This document shows, in pieces, positions 45,516 through 55,437 of a DNA stretch of 64,000 bases; position 1 is the stretch's first letter; every line of letters begins with the position of its first letter. Position numbers and translations under genes: made by a program. The DNA is taken from the NCBI GenBank assembly GCA_002835675.1, contig PIZR01000001.1:59493-123492 (forward strand), written 5' to 3'. The notes beneath the pieces are model-generated. The model saw nothing but the letters and a program-made list of their open reading frames with translations. It made no database searches and was not told where the DNA came from. Source of the DNA: Bacillus sp. BA3 (lineage in GTDB: Bacteria; Bacillota; Bacilli; Bacillales; DSM-1321).

Positions 45516-46018
45516 ACAATATGGTAATCTCTCCCTCTAATTGCTAAACAACCTTTCTCATACTCCTGTTCGGGCTCGTCAAACATCGACAACCCACTAA
45601 ACCCAACGTCAGGAGTAGGCTTTTCAACTGATGTTCCTTCGCTGAGTAAGATATAACTTATATGAATTATAATACCTTTACTGCTAATTAACCGCTAGTT
45701 GTATTAAGTTTAGAAAAGACTGGACCGTTTGCTGATGAATTATTGTTAGTTTTTTGCTCTTCGCAATATTTTGCGTTGCCATAGTTAAAGTCTAAAAGGG
45801 GAAATACTTGGGGCTATCTTATATTCTTTTTTGGCTAGCAGTTCTCTTAAAATAAGTCAAAAAAATCATTTTATAATTCTACTTCTTATTTAGATACTGA
45901 TGGTTAGAGTTAAATACGACGATCGAGAATCGCGGCGGCGTTCTTCTTGTTAAGCTAACGGGAGGGTTAATTGAACAAGCATAGGTTATTTTTGGCCACA
46001 TTCCAACCACCAAATTGA
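45516..46018. other. ~500-bp region with a coupled upstream peptide fragment, otherwise no gene
   Basis: On the minus strand a frame from about 45680 to 45512 encodes a peptide with SVEKPTPDVGFSGLSMFDEP. Its stop overlaps the GTG of the CoiA-like gene (GTGTGA), as in translational coupling. It has no clear start and is probably the tail of a lost gene. Near 45920-45975 a GC-rich segment with TTCTTGTTAAGCTAACGGG looks like transposon-associated DNA. Confidence 0.35.
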
Positions 46019-46331
46019 AAAATCGAGGCAGACTTTGTCAGCATTAACGATAGTTTTGGTACGACAACACCTACAGGACGAGAAATGTTCGGCATGCTCG
46101 CTGTTTTCGCTGAATTTGAACGTGACATCATCCAGCAGCGTACAAAAGCCGGTCTTGAAGCTGCCCGCAAACGGGGTCGTCTTGGAGGACGCCCGCCCAG
46201 CATACGAGGAAAAAACAAAACGCCATATCTTTACGTTATTTCAAGCAGGAGAGAGTGTAACTGATCTAGCAAAGGAATTTAGTATTGGTCGTAGTACGGT
46301 TTATAAAATTCTAAATGACATGAAATATTGA
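46019..46331 (+). pseudogene. serine recombinase (resolvase) C-terminal remnant, frameshifted
   Basis: The plus strand encodes FVSINDSFGTTTPTGREMFG, LAVFAEFERDIIQQRTKAGL and AARKRGRLGGRPPS, the conserved core-to-hinge part of Tn3/Hin-type resolvases. A frame change near 46195-46205 is then needed to reach the HTH end (AGESVTDLAKEFSIGRSTVY, ILNDMKY). The N-terminal catalytic serine region is missing. It is a dead relic of a transposon or invertase. Confidence 0.8.
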
Positions 46332-46332
46332 A

Positions 46333-46368
46333 AAATCTCGTCAGTCAAAAAGGTGACTGACGAGATTT
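46333..46368. terminator. strong hairpin terminator
   Basis: AAATCTCGTCAGTCA (46333-46347) and TGACTGACGAGATTT (46354-46368) form a perfect 15-bp stem. It isolates the resolvase relic from the Roco gene. Confidence 0.85.
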
Positions 46369-46589
46369 CTCTATCACACGCATCCCGCATCCCCTCTCAA
46401 TATCTCAATAGAAGGAATCGAGCTAATTTCCTCTATATTATATAAGTTATATCATTAACCTACAACAATATATACCCTCCAATAGGTTGGAGAAAATTAT
46501 GGTATTTTGACCGAATGATGTAAATTTATCCATTTGCCTGATATAATATAAAAGAGTCTAACTGATAGGTAAAGGGGAATTTGTTAATA

Positions 46590-49283
46590 GTGAAAGAAAC
46601 TTCTGATATCTCTTTAGAAACAATCATAAACCTTGTCAAGGAACCGAAGATGCGAACTAGAAGGAATAAAATTCGGATTTCTAAAAATATTCTATTAGAA
46701 ATTATTGAACTGGCAGAGAAAGAAAATTGGAATTTACTTAATTTAAGCAATTCTGGGATCGAAGAGTTACCAAGTGAAATAGGAAAACTTAAAAAACTTA
46801 GGGTTTTAAACTTAAGAGGCGCCTTTCTAGGCAAAAATACCCAAAATAGTAATTGTTTAAAGATACTCCCAAAAGAAATTGGTGAACTTACTAATCTAAA
46901 AGTATTAGACTTAAGTAATAATCCACTTGAAGAAGTCCCTATAGAGATAGCGAATTTAAAAAAGCTTAATACTCTACACTTATTTAATACTGAACTTAAT
47001 GAGATTCCAATACAAATCTTCAACCTTACAGAACTAGAAACTTTGTCATTCCCCGGAAAGGTTGAGAGTATCCCTCCTGAGGTCGGTCAACTAGTAAAAC
47101 TAAAAGAGTTAGCGTTTCCCGATTCAGCGGCTATTGAGCTACCTGAACAAATTGGGAATTTACAAAATTTAGAGCAATTATATCTAGCCCACAGTAATAT
47201 TAGATTTTTTCCAAACTCCATAATAAATCTACGTAAACTTAAAAGATTAACCCTAAGATTCACATACTTTAGCAAAAATATACCTCTTGAGATATTGAAC
47301 CAAAGTAGTCAAGAAGTGGCGAGTTTTATAATTAGATATCAGGAAGATCAGCATAAAGTGAAACTTAATGAATCTAAAATGCTAATTGTTGGTCAGGGAG
47401 GTGTAGGGAAGACGTCTTTATTAAAAAGGCTGATACATAATGAATATCGCGACTCTAATTCTGATTCTACAGAAGGTATTGATATTGAAAGATGGAAATT
47501 CACCAGTAATTCAGAGAACTATATTCTAAATGTATGGGATTTTGGTGGACAGGAAATTTACCACTCAACGCATCAATTCTTCTTAACGAGTAGATCTCTA
47601 TACATTCTAGTTTGGGATGCAAGGCAGGAAGATGAATATGGACGACTTGATTATTGGTTAAATACAGTTGAATCTTTTGCAGGTGATATTCCTATATTAC
47701 TTGTAATAAATAAATGTGATGAGAGAAAAAGTATAAAGTATGTAGATTTAAAAAGCTTAAAGATAGATTTCCCTCAAATAGTAGATGCTTACAGAATAAG
47801 TTGTCAAACCGGGACAGGAATTTCTGAATTACAGCAAGCGATACAAGAAGAGACAACGAAACTTCCTTTAATGGATATAGTCTGGTTATCATCATGGGTG
47901 GAAGTCCGTAAACATCTTGAGGAACTCTCTCTATTGGAAAACCTTATATCATTCAATGAGTATCTCAAGGTTTGTGAAAGTTATGGAATACAAGAGGGGG
48001 AAGCAAAGAGTTTAAGTAAATACCTACATGACTTGGGAATAATACTACATTTTCATGAAGATGTACTGCTTAAGAATATTGTAATTCTTAGCCCAGACTG
48101 GGGAACTGATGCAGTTTATAAAGTACTAGATGCCGAGGAAGAAATTTTAAAAGATAGATATGGTTATCTATACTATGAAGATCTTTCGAAGATTTGGACA
48201 GATAGGGACACTTATCCAGAAGATAAATACCCATTGATACTACGGTTAATGGAGAACTTCCAACTGTCATTCGAAGTTGAAAGGAATAAGACATTTCTAA
48301 TACCACAATTAATGGGTAACGAAGAGTTTGAAATAAAGAATGCGCCTTCTAAATCGGACGATAGATTAAACTTTCAGTATACTTATGAATTTTTACCCGC
48401 TGGCGTTATGACTAGATTCATAGTAAAAGCACATAGTTACTTGCTAGAAAAAGATAATAAAAAAGCTTGTTGGAAAAAAGGAGCTTTTCTTAAGTATAAC
48501 GATACATTAGGAGAAGTAAGACTATTCGATAGCTTAACTAATAAACGAATTGAAATTACGATTAATGGTGGTAGCATAAGGAACAAACAAGAATTGCTAA
48601 GGAGAATTAGAGGTTACTTTGATGATATTCACCAGAATATAAAAAAATTAAAGGTAACTGAGGAAATCAGATGTAATTGTGGCCAAGCTGGTTGTAAACA
48701 ACGATACGATTATAATTTACTTCTAAGATACGAAAAAAATGAAATTTACGAGACATTTTGTAACACATCTCTTAAAAAGATTAATGTTCTAACTCTTCTT
48801 GATGGAATTGAGTATAAAAATCAAAGAAGTAAGGAGTCAGATGAATATATGGAACGTCCTCCAATAGTATTTAATAATAATATAAACAATACAAATACAA
48901 ATACAAATACTAATGAAAATGTCACTCATATTAGTATAGACATTAGAAATATAATGGATAATTTGCAAGGTAGTATAAATGATTTAAAAGGTGAGGTTAT
49001 CTCTGAGGAACCAGTATTAGAAAAAGATTTTAAAAAGTTAGAAAGTTGCCTAACAAACCTTAATGAAGCTAAAACTCAAGAGGCTGTTAAGAGATCCGGG
49101 GCCTTGCCGAAAATTAACAGGTTTTTAGAAGAATTACAGGATGATAATTCACTTTTGGGAAAAACTGTAATAAATATAAAATATGGTAGCTCAATTGCTC
49201 AGGATATAGCTAGTAAATATAATTCTATTGCAGAATGGTGTGGCTTTCCAACAGTTCCCAAGCTGTTCCTGAAGAAAAAATAA
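46590..49283 (+). CDS. leucine-rich repeat Roc-COR GTPase (bacterial Roco protein)
   Basis: A ~897-residue cytoplasmic multidomain protein. Residues ~45-240 hold about eight leucine-rich repeats (LPSEIGKLKKLRVLNL, LPKEIGELTNLKVLDL). Residues ~265-425 are a Roc GTPase with P-loop GQGGVGKTSLL, G3 DFGGQE and G4 NKCD. A COR-like dimerisation region follows (~440-690), then a Cys cluster CNCGQAGCKQRY that may bind zinc. An Asn/Thr repeat linker and a ~100-residue C-terminal helical domain complete it. The start is uncertain: AAAGGGG (46571-46577) is 12 nt from GTG 46590 and 3 nt from TTG 46581. It is intact, AT-rich, alone on its transcript, and set in a recombination-scarred island. Bacterial Roco functions are largely unknown; a defence or signalling role is inferred. 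Confidence 0.88.
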   Translation: MKETSDISLETIINLVKEPKMRTRRNKIRISKNILLEIIELAEKENWNLLNLSNSGIEELPSEIGKLKKLRVLNLRGAFLGKNTQNSNCLKILPKEIGELTNLKVLDLSNNPLEEVPIEIANLKKLNTLHLFNTELNEIPIQIFNLTELETLSFPGKVESIPPEVGQLVKLKELAFPDSAAIELPEQIGNLQNLEQLYLAHSNIRFFPNSIINLRKLKRLTLRFTYFSKNIPLEILNQSSQEVASFIIRYQEDQHKVKLNESKMLIVGQGGVGKTSLLKRLIHNEYRDSNSDSTEGIDIERWKFTSNSENYILNVWDFGGQEIYHSTHQFFLTSRSLYILVWDARQEDEYGRLDYWLNTVESFAGDIPILLVINKCDERKSIKYVDLKSLKIDFPQIVDAYRISCQTGTGISELQQAIQEETTKLPLMDIVWLSSWVEVRKHLEELSLLENLISFNEYLKVCESYGIQEGEAKSLSKYLHDLGIILHFHEDVLLKNIVILSPDWGTDAVYKVLDAEEEILKDRYGYLYYEDLSKIWTDRDTYPEDKYPLILRLMENFQLSFEVERNKTFLIPQLMGNEEFEIKNAPSKSDDRLNFQYTYEFLPAGVMTRFIVKAHSYLLEKDNKKACWKKGAFLKYNDTLGEVRLFDSLTNKRIEITINGGSIRNKQELLRRIRGYFDDIHQNIKKLKVTEEIRCNCGQAGCKQRYDYNLLLRYEKNEIYETFCNTSLKKINVLTLLDGIEYKNQRSKESDEYMERPPIVFNNNINNTNTNTNTNENVTHISIDIRNIMDNLQGSINDLKGEVISEEPVLEKDFKKLESCLTNLNEAKTQEAVKRSGALPKINRFLEELQDDNSLLGKTVINIKYGSSIAQDIASKYNSIAEWCGFPTVPKLFLKKK
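48887..48912 (+). repeat. in-frame hexanucleotide tandem repeat within the Roco gene
   Basis: About four units of ACAAAT-type sequence encode an Asn-Thr run (NTNTNTN). Slippage by whole units would change linker length without frameshift. Confidence 0.65.
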
Positions 49284-49911
49284 GTTTTTCTATAATGATT
49301 GAAGTGAATGGTAGGGAAAATTTTGTAGATTATGTAAAATACAGATTGAAGTTCCATTTCCTGTATAAAATATTGCATTTTCGCAACTAATCACCTGATC
49401 TAACAAATTTTTAAGTCAACATATGTATAGACCGTATGTTTTTTTTGAAACTTGGCCTCAATTCCATCTAGGAGTTGGGCCTATTTTTATTTCAGGAGGA
49501 GTAAGGTCGATAGCGATGAAAATGAATATAGTAGTAGTATCCAAGCAATTAGAACTGCTACACGGGGGGACAGTCTCCAGACGCTCCCTTTACATTCCTT
49601 TGGATGTTTTCTAAAACGGAGATAGACACTGTTTCAGATTATTACAAAATGGGCTTTGAAAACTTGATATAAGCTGTATGTTTTAATGTTTAGGATTTAG
49701 AAGTAGTTATTGGGAACAGTATGTTTTTTTGTGTCCCTAGTTTGTCCCTTATGATAACACAGAGTAATTCGGTAACTTATTTTTAACAAATTCTTTATAT
49801 AAACATATAAATACTAAGCACCTTTCTATGTTTTACTAAATTTTTGATTGACATTATGTCAAGATTTATTCAGAATTTTTAATTATATACTATTTTATGG
49901 GAGAGAATAAT
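49284..49911. other. 628-bp gap between Roco and MBL genes
   Basis: It holds a probable terminator (49454-49489) and no credible gene. The 63-codon frame at 49423-49614 has no ribosome site and overlaps the terminator. Confidence 0.5.
49454..49489 (+). terminator. probable terminator downstream of the Roco gene
   Basis: GGCC-T-CAATTCC (49454-49465) pairs with GGAGTTGGGCC (49471-49481) with one bulge and a G.U, followed by TATTTTTAT. Confidence 0.6.
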
Positions 49912-51147
49912 ATGTTACCAGATTGTCAAGCTAATTTTAGATTTCATAATATTGGACAAGGATTATTTTATAATGGGGAGATTAGGTCACTGTCATTAAA
50001 TTTTAAGTTTTCCTTTATTTATGATTGTGGTTCACTAGGCTTCTTAGGTTTTAAGCCGTTACTTAATAAACAAATTGATAAGGTAGTAGAAAAAAATGAG
50101 GGACAACTAGATCTTCTTGTCATTTCTCATTTTGATGAAGACCACATAAATGGTATCGATCGACTTTTAAAAAAAGTGAAAGTTCAAACCGTAGTAATTC
50201 CATACGTAACACCTTTAGAAAGGCTACTCCTAACTGTTAAAAATACTAAACCATCTAATAAATACTACAGTTTCTTATTAGATCCCATTGAATATATTAT
50301 GAGGAACGGAAATGTAGAAGAGATTATTATTATAGAGGGAGATAAACCTTTTGAAGAAGATGAAGAGGTTAATAATACTCCCCCACTTAATAATAATTCA
50401 CAATTAGTAAGCATTTCTTTATCAGAAAACAGTAGTTTGAAGAAAACGATAAATATAGAAGAAGGAAAGGAGTATCCGGAAAATGTTTCCTATTTAAATC
50501 ATGATGGGAACATATTTGTTCGGGATTATTGGAGATTTAGATTTTTTAATTCTAAAGCTCAAAAGGAAAACCTGAATGCTTTTAAAGATAAACTAAAAGA
50601 ACTTGGACTTGATGTATCTAGTAATAAGAAGGTTTTAGAGATTATTGGGGACTATGTAAATCGAACAAAAGTCAAGAAAGCTTATAAGTTAATAGAAAAA
50701 GATATTAACTTAACTTCATTGTTACTTTATCATGGTCCTATAGAAATGAGGAGAAAATGTTTAAGGAATGTAATTATAAATTCTGGACTAAAGGGGCTAT
50801 TTCGAGTAGAAAATCGTTCACTTTTTATCGACAGATCACTTGGACATGGATGTCTCTTACTTGGAGATATTAATTTAAATTATAAATATAATGAATTTAA
50901 AACGCATTTTAATAAAAGCTTCCCTTTTATCCAAACTGTGTTAGTTCCGCACCATGGTTCCTTATTGTCTTGGAATAATCAAATTTTAAGTGATATTCAG
51001 GCTCCATGTTGGATTGTATCATATGGTAGTAATAATAATTTTAAACACCCTGCTTCCAATATTGCTGTTGAGATAAGGAAAGAAGGAAGAAGTTTTTTAA
51101 AAGCTACAGAATTTTCATGGGTTTCTCATTTATATGTATCAAGATAA
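49912..51147 (+). CDS. metallo-beta-lactamase-fold hydrolase (ComEC C-terminal-like)
   Basis: A 411-residue MBL-fold protein. The zinc-ligand motif is SHFDEDHINGID (residues ~71-82). A further Asp is in LLLGDINLN (~318), and VPHHGSLLSW (~345) is the ComEC/Rec2-type motif. A ~150-residue insertion separates the two halves. No membrane segments or signal peptide are present, so it acts in the cytoplasm, probably as a phosphodiesterase or nuclease; the substrate is unknown. ATG 49912 follows GGGAGAG by 7 nt; ATG 49897 precedes that site. Its own transcript and AT-rich codon use match the Roco gene, so the two may have arrived together. Confidence 0.85.
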   Translation: MLPDCQANFRFHNIGQGLFYNGEIRSLSLNFKFSFIYDCGSLGFLGFKPLLNKQIDKVVEKNEGQLDLLVISHFDEDHINGIDRLLKKVKVQTVVIPYVTPLERLLLTVKNTKPSNKYYSFLLDPIEYIMRNGNVEEIIIIEGDKPFEEDEEVNNTPPLNNNSQLVSISLSENSSLKKTINIEEGKEYPENVSYLNHDGNIFVRDYWRFRFFNSKAQKENLNAFKDKLKELGLDVSSNKKVLEIIGDYVNRTKVKKAYKLIEKDINLTSLLLYHGPIEMRRKCLRNVIINSGLKGLFRVENRSLFIDRSLGHGCLLLGDINLNYKYNEFKTHFNKSFPFIQTVLVPHHGSLLSWNNQILSDIQAPCWIVSYGSNNNFKHPASNIAVEIRKEGRSFLKATEFSWVSHLYVSR

Positions 51148-51670
51148 GTAAACCAATGATCTTGTATCAGATTTCGTAAAAGTATTTTTGAAGAAATTTA
51201 TATTTAATTACAGGTTTACCTCCAATTAAAATAAGAAATATTATTAAACTAATAAATCTGCATTTTGCCAGTGGAAACGGACAAGGCGGGGGGCTGCGTA
51301 TCTGAAAATGACTTTAACCCCGAAAGAATTGGACTATATATAAGCCTTCTAGGACGCCAATTGAAACGGTCAGTGCATCGGTCAAATCCGAAAACGACTC
51401 GAAATTAGGCGTATGCTAGGAGGTTATTTTTGTTATGACGAAAAAGAAAAGTGTTCTATCTATTTCAGTCCTATGCTAACCACGATGTTTTATATATCAA
51501 GATTTTAATGACTGACTGGAGCAGCTGGTGTAAGATGGACTTGGTAGTTAGAAAAATAGGGGAGATTTAACAAAAAAAGCCCTTTAGAATTAAATGTAAA
51601 TAAATTTTAAAATATGGAATTGTAAAACGGAATTAGAGAACATTTGAATATGTAGCGAGGGGAACTTTGA
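51148..51670. other. 523-bp gap upstream of the helicase operon
   Basis: Composition shifts here from AT-rich to more balanced. A strong AGGAGG (51418-51423) precedes ATG 51435, but the frame has only 13 codons before TAA. I see no other gene. The promoter of the following operon must lie here but is not recognisable by eye. Confidence 0.4.
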
Positions 51671-54136
51671 ATGCTTCAACAACGGGGTCAATTTCATTAT
51701 TTATTTAATCCGTATACACTTTACTGTCTGCTAGAATTCGATATTACGAAGAATAATATTGAAAAACTTGTGGCAGAGGAGTTTGTGGTCAACGATTTTT
51801 TAGTAGCGTCGGACAAGGTGGCCCAAATGCAAACGGCTAAGAAGGCATTAATTCAAAAAGTAATTGATGCGCTGCCTGCATTAAGTGAGGCCGTGTATGA
51901 GAAATCGGTGTATAAGTTAGGCACTGCCGGTTTATCAACGGTCAATATACAATTGCTTGTGGATCACGACATCACTTATCCACAGCTTGCTTCGATGACG
52001 TATGATGTGTTTTTCGAACGCATTGGTCGAAAAAATAAAAAAGCCAGCTTTGAACGTATTATGGAAGCGTACAAGGCATGCGAAACCCTATTTCAATTAG
52101 ACATTTCCGCTAGAATGTACAATTTTTACTTACGCCAGTACTGTGAGCAGCTAGCGCCTCGTTATTACGTGACGGTTGACGAGCTATGTGACGTGTTAAG
52201 TGCGCGCCTTTCGCTACCAAAAGCAGAAATAGATGTGCCGTGCATTGAACAATTTTTAGAGAAAAAAACTGCTGAAAACTACTTGACTTATGCACCGCAT
52301 CTTGGAATCGCGAAAAATTATAAAACTGTAAAGGCACTTTTAGCGAGCGATTTTAAAGGAAAAGACATTTTGATTCGCCGCATGAATGGCGAGACCTTTC
52401 AGGAAATTGGCGACAGCTTAGGTGTATCACGTGAGCGTATTCGACAAAAGGAAGCGAAGATGCTCAGTCGCTTACCGGAGCTTGAGGAGCTTATTTATTA
52501 TAAGGACGTATTTGAAGCCTATAACTGGAGTGAGGAGCTGTTTTCTGCGGTATATGATGAAAGCCCAGAAGTGTATCAGCTGTTAAACGTTAAACTACAG
52601 CGAGGTAATACGAGTGTGTTAGAGGCATTAGGAGAACTTGCGTTAACAGAGGTGCAGCAAACGATCATTTTAGGGAACTTTGATTGCTACATTAACTTTG
52701 AACAACAAGTGGTGCCATACAATAATAAATTGAAGTTTTTTGAACATTTAATGTACCATCTCGGGCAAACCGCGGTGAGCAACGAGGAATTTATTGAGGT
52801 GGCAAATATGTTCATAGCGGAACATCAGTTAAATCCATCGCTTTTATTTACGCTGAAGAACGTATATGGGATGCCCGATCGTTCCCCAAAAATTTTACGT
52901 GCGAAAAGCAATGGCTTCCGATTTTACGACACTACGAAAATTGAGCCGGAAGCGTTTCACCAGCTACAGGAGCTTTTAGATTTAGACCCCGGCGTGTATA
53001 GCATGTCGAAATTATTTAAAGAAAATGAAGCTTTAATGGATGAGTTAAATATTGATTCGGAGTATGAGCTGCATAATCTGTATAAAAAATGCATTGAGGT
53101 AGAGGGCGTGACGTTTACCCGAATGCCGGAGTTTAGTGTGCAAACGACGAAGGACGAGTTTTTGAAAAACTTATTTTACGAACTAGCACCAATCGCGGTG
53201 GAGGAGTTTTTAGCGTATGTCGAGGCCCACTACGGCTTACGTCAAGATTCGTTATATAGCTTACTGTACAATGATTATTTAGCGTTTATTGATAATAATG
53301 AAATTAAGGTCGATTATGCGGAAGTGAGTGAGGAAGAGTATGCGTTGGTCGGCTCACTGCTGAAACACGATATTTACACCGTGCAAGAATTTATAGCGCT
53401 TGGATCCGAACACATTGAGAATTTTAAGAAGAAATTCGTCAACAACCAAGCGTTAATGAAGCTCAACTACAACTTAAAGGGACTGTTCCTCCTCCATCGT
53501 GAGTATGTTTCGGTCGATCAATACTTTACGAAGCTCATTTTAAAGGATGAATTGTTCAAAAATAGTCGAACACGCCATTTTAAAACTAACCATTTTTTAA
53601 CGGCGTTATACAATTTAGAGAAAAATTTAGACGTCGTCAAAATCGCATCAGATGTGTATTTGACAAATAAAAAACTACAGGATGCCGGCGTGACGAAGGA
53701 CGAGTTAGTAGCCTATCGTAATGCGGCGGTCGAATTTGCACAAGTGCCGTATTTCACGTACCGCTATTTGAAAAACGAAGGCTTTGAGCATGAACTAGAA
53801 GACTATGGATTCGACGAGATTTTTTACGAACGCATTATTTGGACGCATCCGCAGCTTCGCTCGTTACATACAAGAAAATGTACGATTTTTACAAAGCAGC
53901 AGGCGCAAGAATATACATTGAAGGACGTTATCGAATGGTTGCTCATTCAAAACGGTGAGCCACTAGACTTAGACGTCTTACAAAACAGGATGCAAAACGA
54001 ATTTGGCATAGACGTTAAAAAAGATAAGCTTATTTATGTCATGCGAAATTCAACACTGTATTATTCGAAGGAAATGAATAAAGTGTACCGAAGCAAGGAA
54101 GCATTTTACGAAACCATTTATAGTAAAAAGGGGTAA
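51671..54136 (+). CDS. large sigma-region-4-like HTH protein of a defence-type operon
   Basis: An 821-residue, mainly helical protein I cannot place in a named family. Residues ~235-272 form a clear sigma-70 region-4-type HTH (GETFQEIGDSLGVSRERIRQ). The last ~70 residues (VIEWLLIQNGEPLDLDVLQN onward) look like a winged-helix of the HARE-HTH kind. The middle has no motif I recognise. ATG 51671 follows GCGAGGGG. The next gene begins 5 nt after its stop, so the three genes to 57994 form one operon. Codon use is richer in G/C-ending codons than the flanks. By context it may be the DNA-sensing or accessory subunit of a phage-defence complex. Confidence 0.75.
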   Translation: MLQQRGQFHYLFNPYTLYCLLEFDITKNNIEKLVAEEFVVNDFLVASDKVAQMQTAKKALIQKVIDALPALSEAVYEKSVYKLGTAGLSTVNIQLLVDHDITYPQLASMTYDVFFERIGRKNKKASFERIMEAYKACETLFQLDISARMYNFYLRQYCEQLAPRYYVTVDELCDVLSARLSLPKAEIDVPCIEQFLEKKTAENYLTYAPHLGIAKNYKTVKALLASDFKGKDILIRRMNGETFQEIGDSLGVSRERIRQKEAKMLSRLPELEELIYYKDVFEAYNWSEELFSAVYDESPEVYQLLNVKLQRGNTSVLEALGELALTEVQQTIILGNFDCYINFEQQVVPYNNKLKFFEHLMYHLGQTAVSNEEFIEVANMFIAEHQLNPSLLFTLKNVYGMPDRSPKILRAKSNGFRFYDTTKIEPEAFHQLQELLDLDPGVYSMSKLFKENEALMDELNIDSEYELHNLYKKCIEVEGVTFTRMPEFSVQTTKDEFLKNLFYELAPIAVEEFLAYVEAHYGLRQDSLYSLLYNDYLAFIDNNEIKVDYAEVSEEEYALVGSLLKHDIYTVQEFIALGSEHIENFKKKFVNNQALMKLNYNLKGLFLLHREYVSVDQYFTKLILKDELFKNSRTRHFKTNHFLTALYNLEKNLDVVKIASDVYLTNKKLQDAGVTKDELVAYRNAAVEFAQVPYFTYRYLKNEGFEHELEDYGFDEIFYERIIWTHPQLRSLHTRKCTIFTKQQAQEYTLKDVIEWLLIQNGEPLDLDVLQNRMQNEFGIDVKKDKLIYVMRNSTLYYSKEMNKVYRSKEAFYETIYSKKG

Positions 54137-54141
54137 ACAAC

Positions 54142-55437
54142 ATGCAGGATTTAAAGCAACTTATTGGCCAATCTATTATGGAAACGGATGAAACACGTCC
54201 GCTTTTCATTAAAAATAAAGAAAAAATGTATAAGGTCATGATCATTCCACTAGAGTATTGCCATTACAACGAAAAAAATGGTCGTATTTCAACGTACATT
54301 AGCCAATATTTATCAAGCGGCAATGAATTACAAAAAGATGATGTAAAGACGTTCAACCAAGTATTAGAGCAATTTATTTATGATTCTAATCCGAACGCCT
54401 TAGACAAAACGAAAAAAAATATTCAATTAGTCGGTCAGCTTGAGCCAGGCGTTGTCCTAAACGATGGCCGCATTATCGATGGCAATCGCCGTTTTACAGC
54501 GCTTCGCAAATTGCAAGCAGAGGGCAAAACGGACATTTATTTTAAGGCGATTTTATTAGATCAATCTGAGGGCATTGACGACAAGGATATTAAAAAGCTC
54601 GAGCTACAGCTACAGCACGGGAAAGAAAAGCCAGTCGAATACAATCCGATTGATAATTTAGTGGACATTTACCAAGACATTATTGAAAACAAGCTCTTTA
54701 CGATTGAAGAGTACAGCCAATATGTGAATAAACCCGTAGGCGACGTTAAGAAAATAGTTAAGCGTTCCGTATTAATGAACCAATTTTTACAATACATTAA
54801 TGCAGAGAAGCAGTATTACATTGCTCGTGATTGGGAATTCGATACGATCTTCCAGGACATTTTAAACATAATTGAACGCCAGTTAAAGGGCATCGATGTT
54901 ATTACGATTTTAGATGCTAAGAGCGACAATAAAACCGAAGTACAAGAATACCTACGCATTCGCAACACCTTATTTACGACGGCACTTTCAGGTCGCATGC
55001 TAAAAACGAAGACTCAAAAGAAGCAAAGAAGGAGTGATGACCTGTCTCGTTATATTCGGGATATCGGGAAGCACATTATCGATACCGATAAAAAGGACGA
55101 ATATTTAGAGGAAATGGAAGACTTCGTTGATGACATTTACGATACGCTTCATGACTATGATCAGCTTGACTTAAATACACTCCAAGAAGTAAGCAAGGAC
55201 ATTGAGGGCACGCAGCAAGACATCGTCACAAAAGGGGAAGACTACATTGATAGTGGCCAATTAAACGACGTACAAACAAAGCCCGTTTCAATTATGAACA
55301 AAGTGCTGAAAAACTTTGATCAGCTAGATTACGTCCAGCTAAAATATATGGATGTTGAAACGGAACAAGATTTCCTAACGCTGTACAATAAGCTAAAGAC
55401 GGAAATGGAAAAAATTGAAGAGGCATTACGTGTATAA
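54142..55437 (+). CDS. ParB/sulfiredoxin-fold-like protein of a defence-type operon
   Basis: A 431-residue protein. Residues ~95-130 have the ParB-N/Srx-like signature LNDGRIIDGNRRFTALRKLQ, the nucleotide-handling motif of ParB-like (including DGQHR/DndB-like) domains. The C-terminal half is helical and charged. ATG 54142 is 5 nt after the upstream stop, and its 3' end overlaps the helicase start by 8 nt. The tight coupling suggests a fixed-stoichiometry complex. Function is not established; NTP hydrolysis or a nickase activity is conceivable by fold. Confidence 0.75.
   Translation: MQDLKQLIGQSIMETDETRPLFIKNKEKMYKVMIIPLEYCHYNEKNGRISTYISQYLSSGNELQKDDVKTFNQVLEQFIYDSNPNALDKTKKNIQLVGQLEPGVVLNDGRIIDGNRRFTALRKLQAEGKTDIYFKAILLDQSEGIDDKDIKKLELQLQHGKEKPVEYNPIDNLVDIYQDIIENKLFTIEEYSQYVNKPVGDVKKIVKRSVLMNQFLQYINAEKQYYIARDWEFDTIFQDILNIIERQLKGIDVITILDAKSDNKTEVQEYLRIRNTLFTTALSGRMLKTKTQKKQRRSDDLSRYIRDIGKHIIDTDKKDEYLEEMEDFVDDIYDTLHDYDQLDLNTLQEVSKDIEGTQQDIVTKGEDYIDSGQLNDVQTKPVSIMNKVLKNFDQLDYVQLKYMDVETEQDFLTLYNKLKTEMEKIEEALRV

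Noticed and set aside
49423..49614. 63-codon frame between Roco and MBL genes
   Set aside because: It spans a probable terminator hairpin, has no ribosome site and no recognisable similarity.
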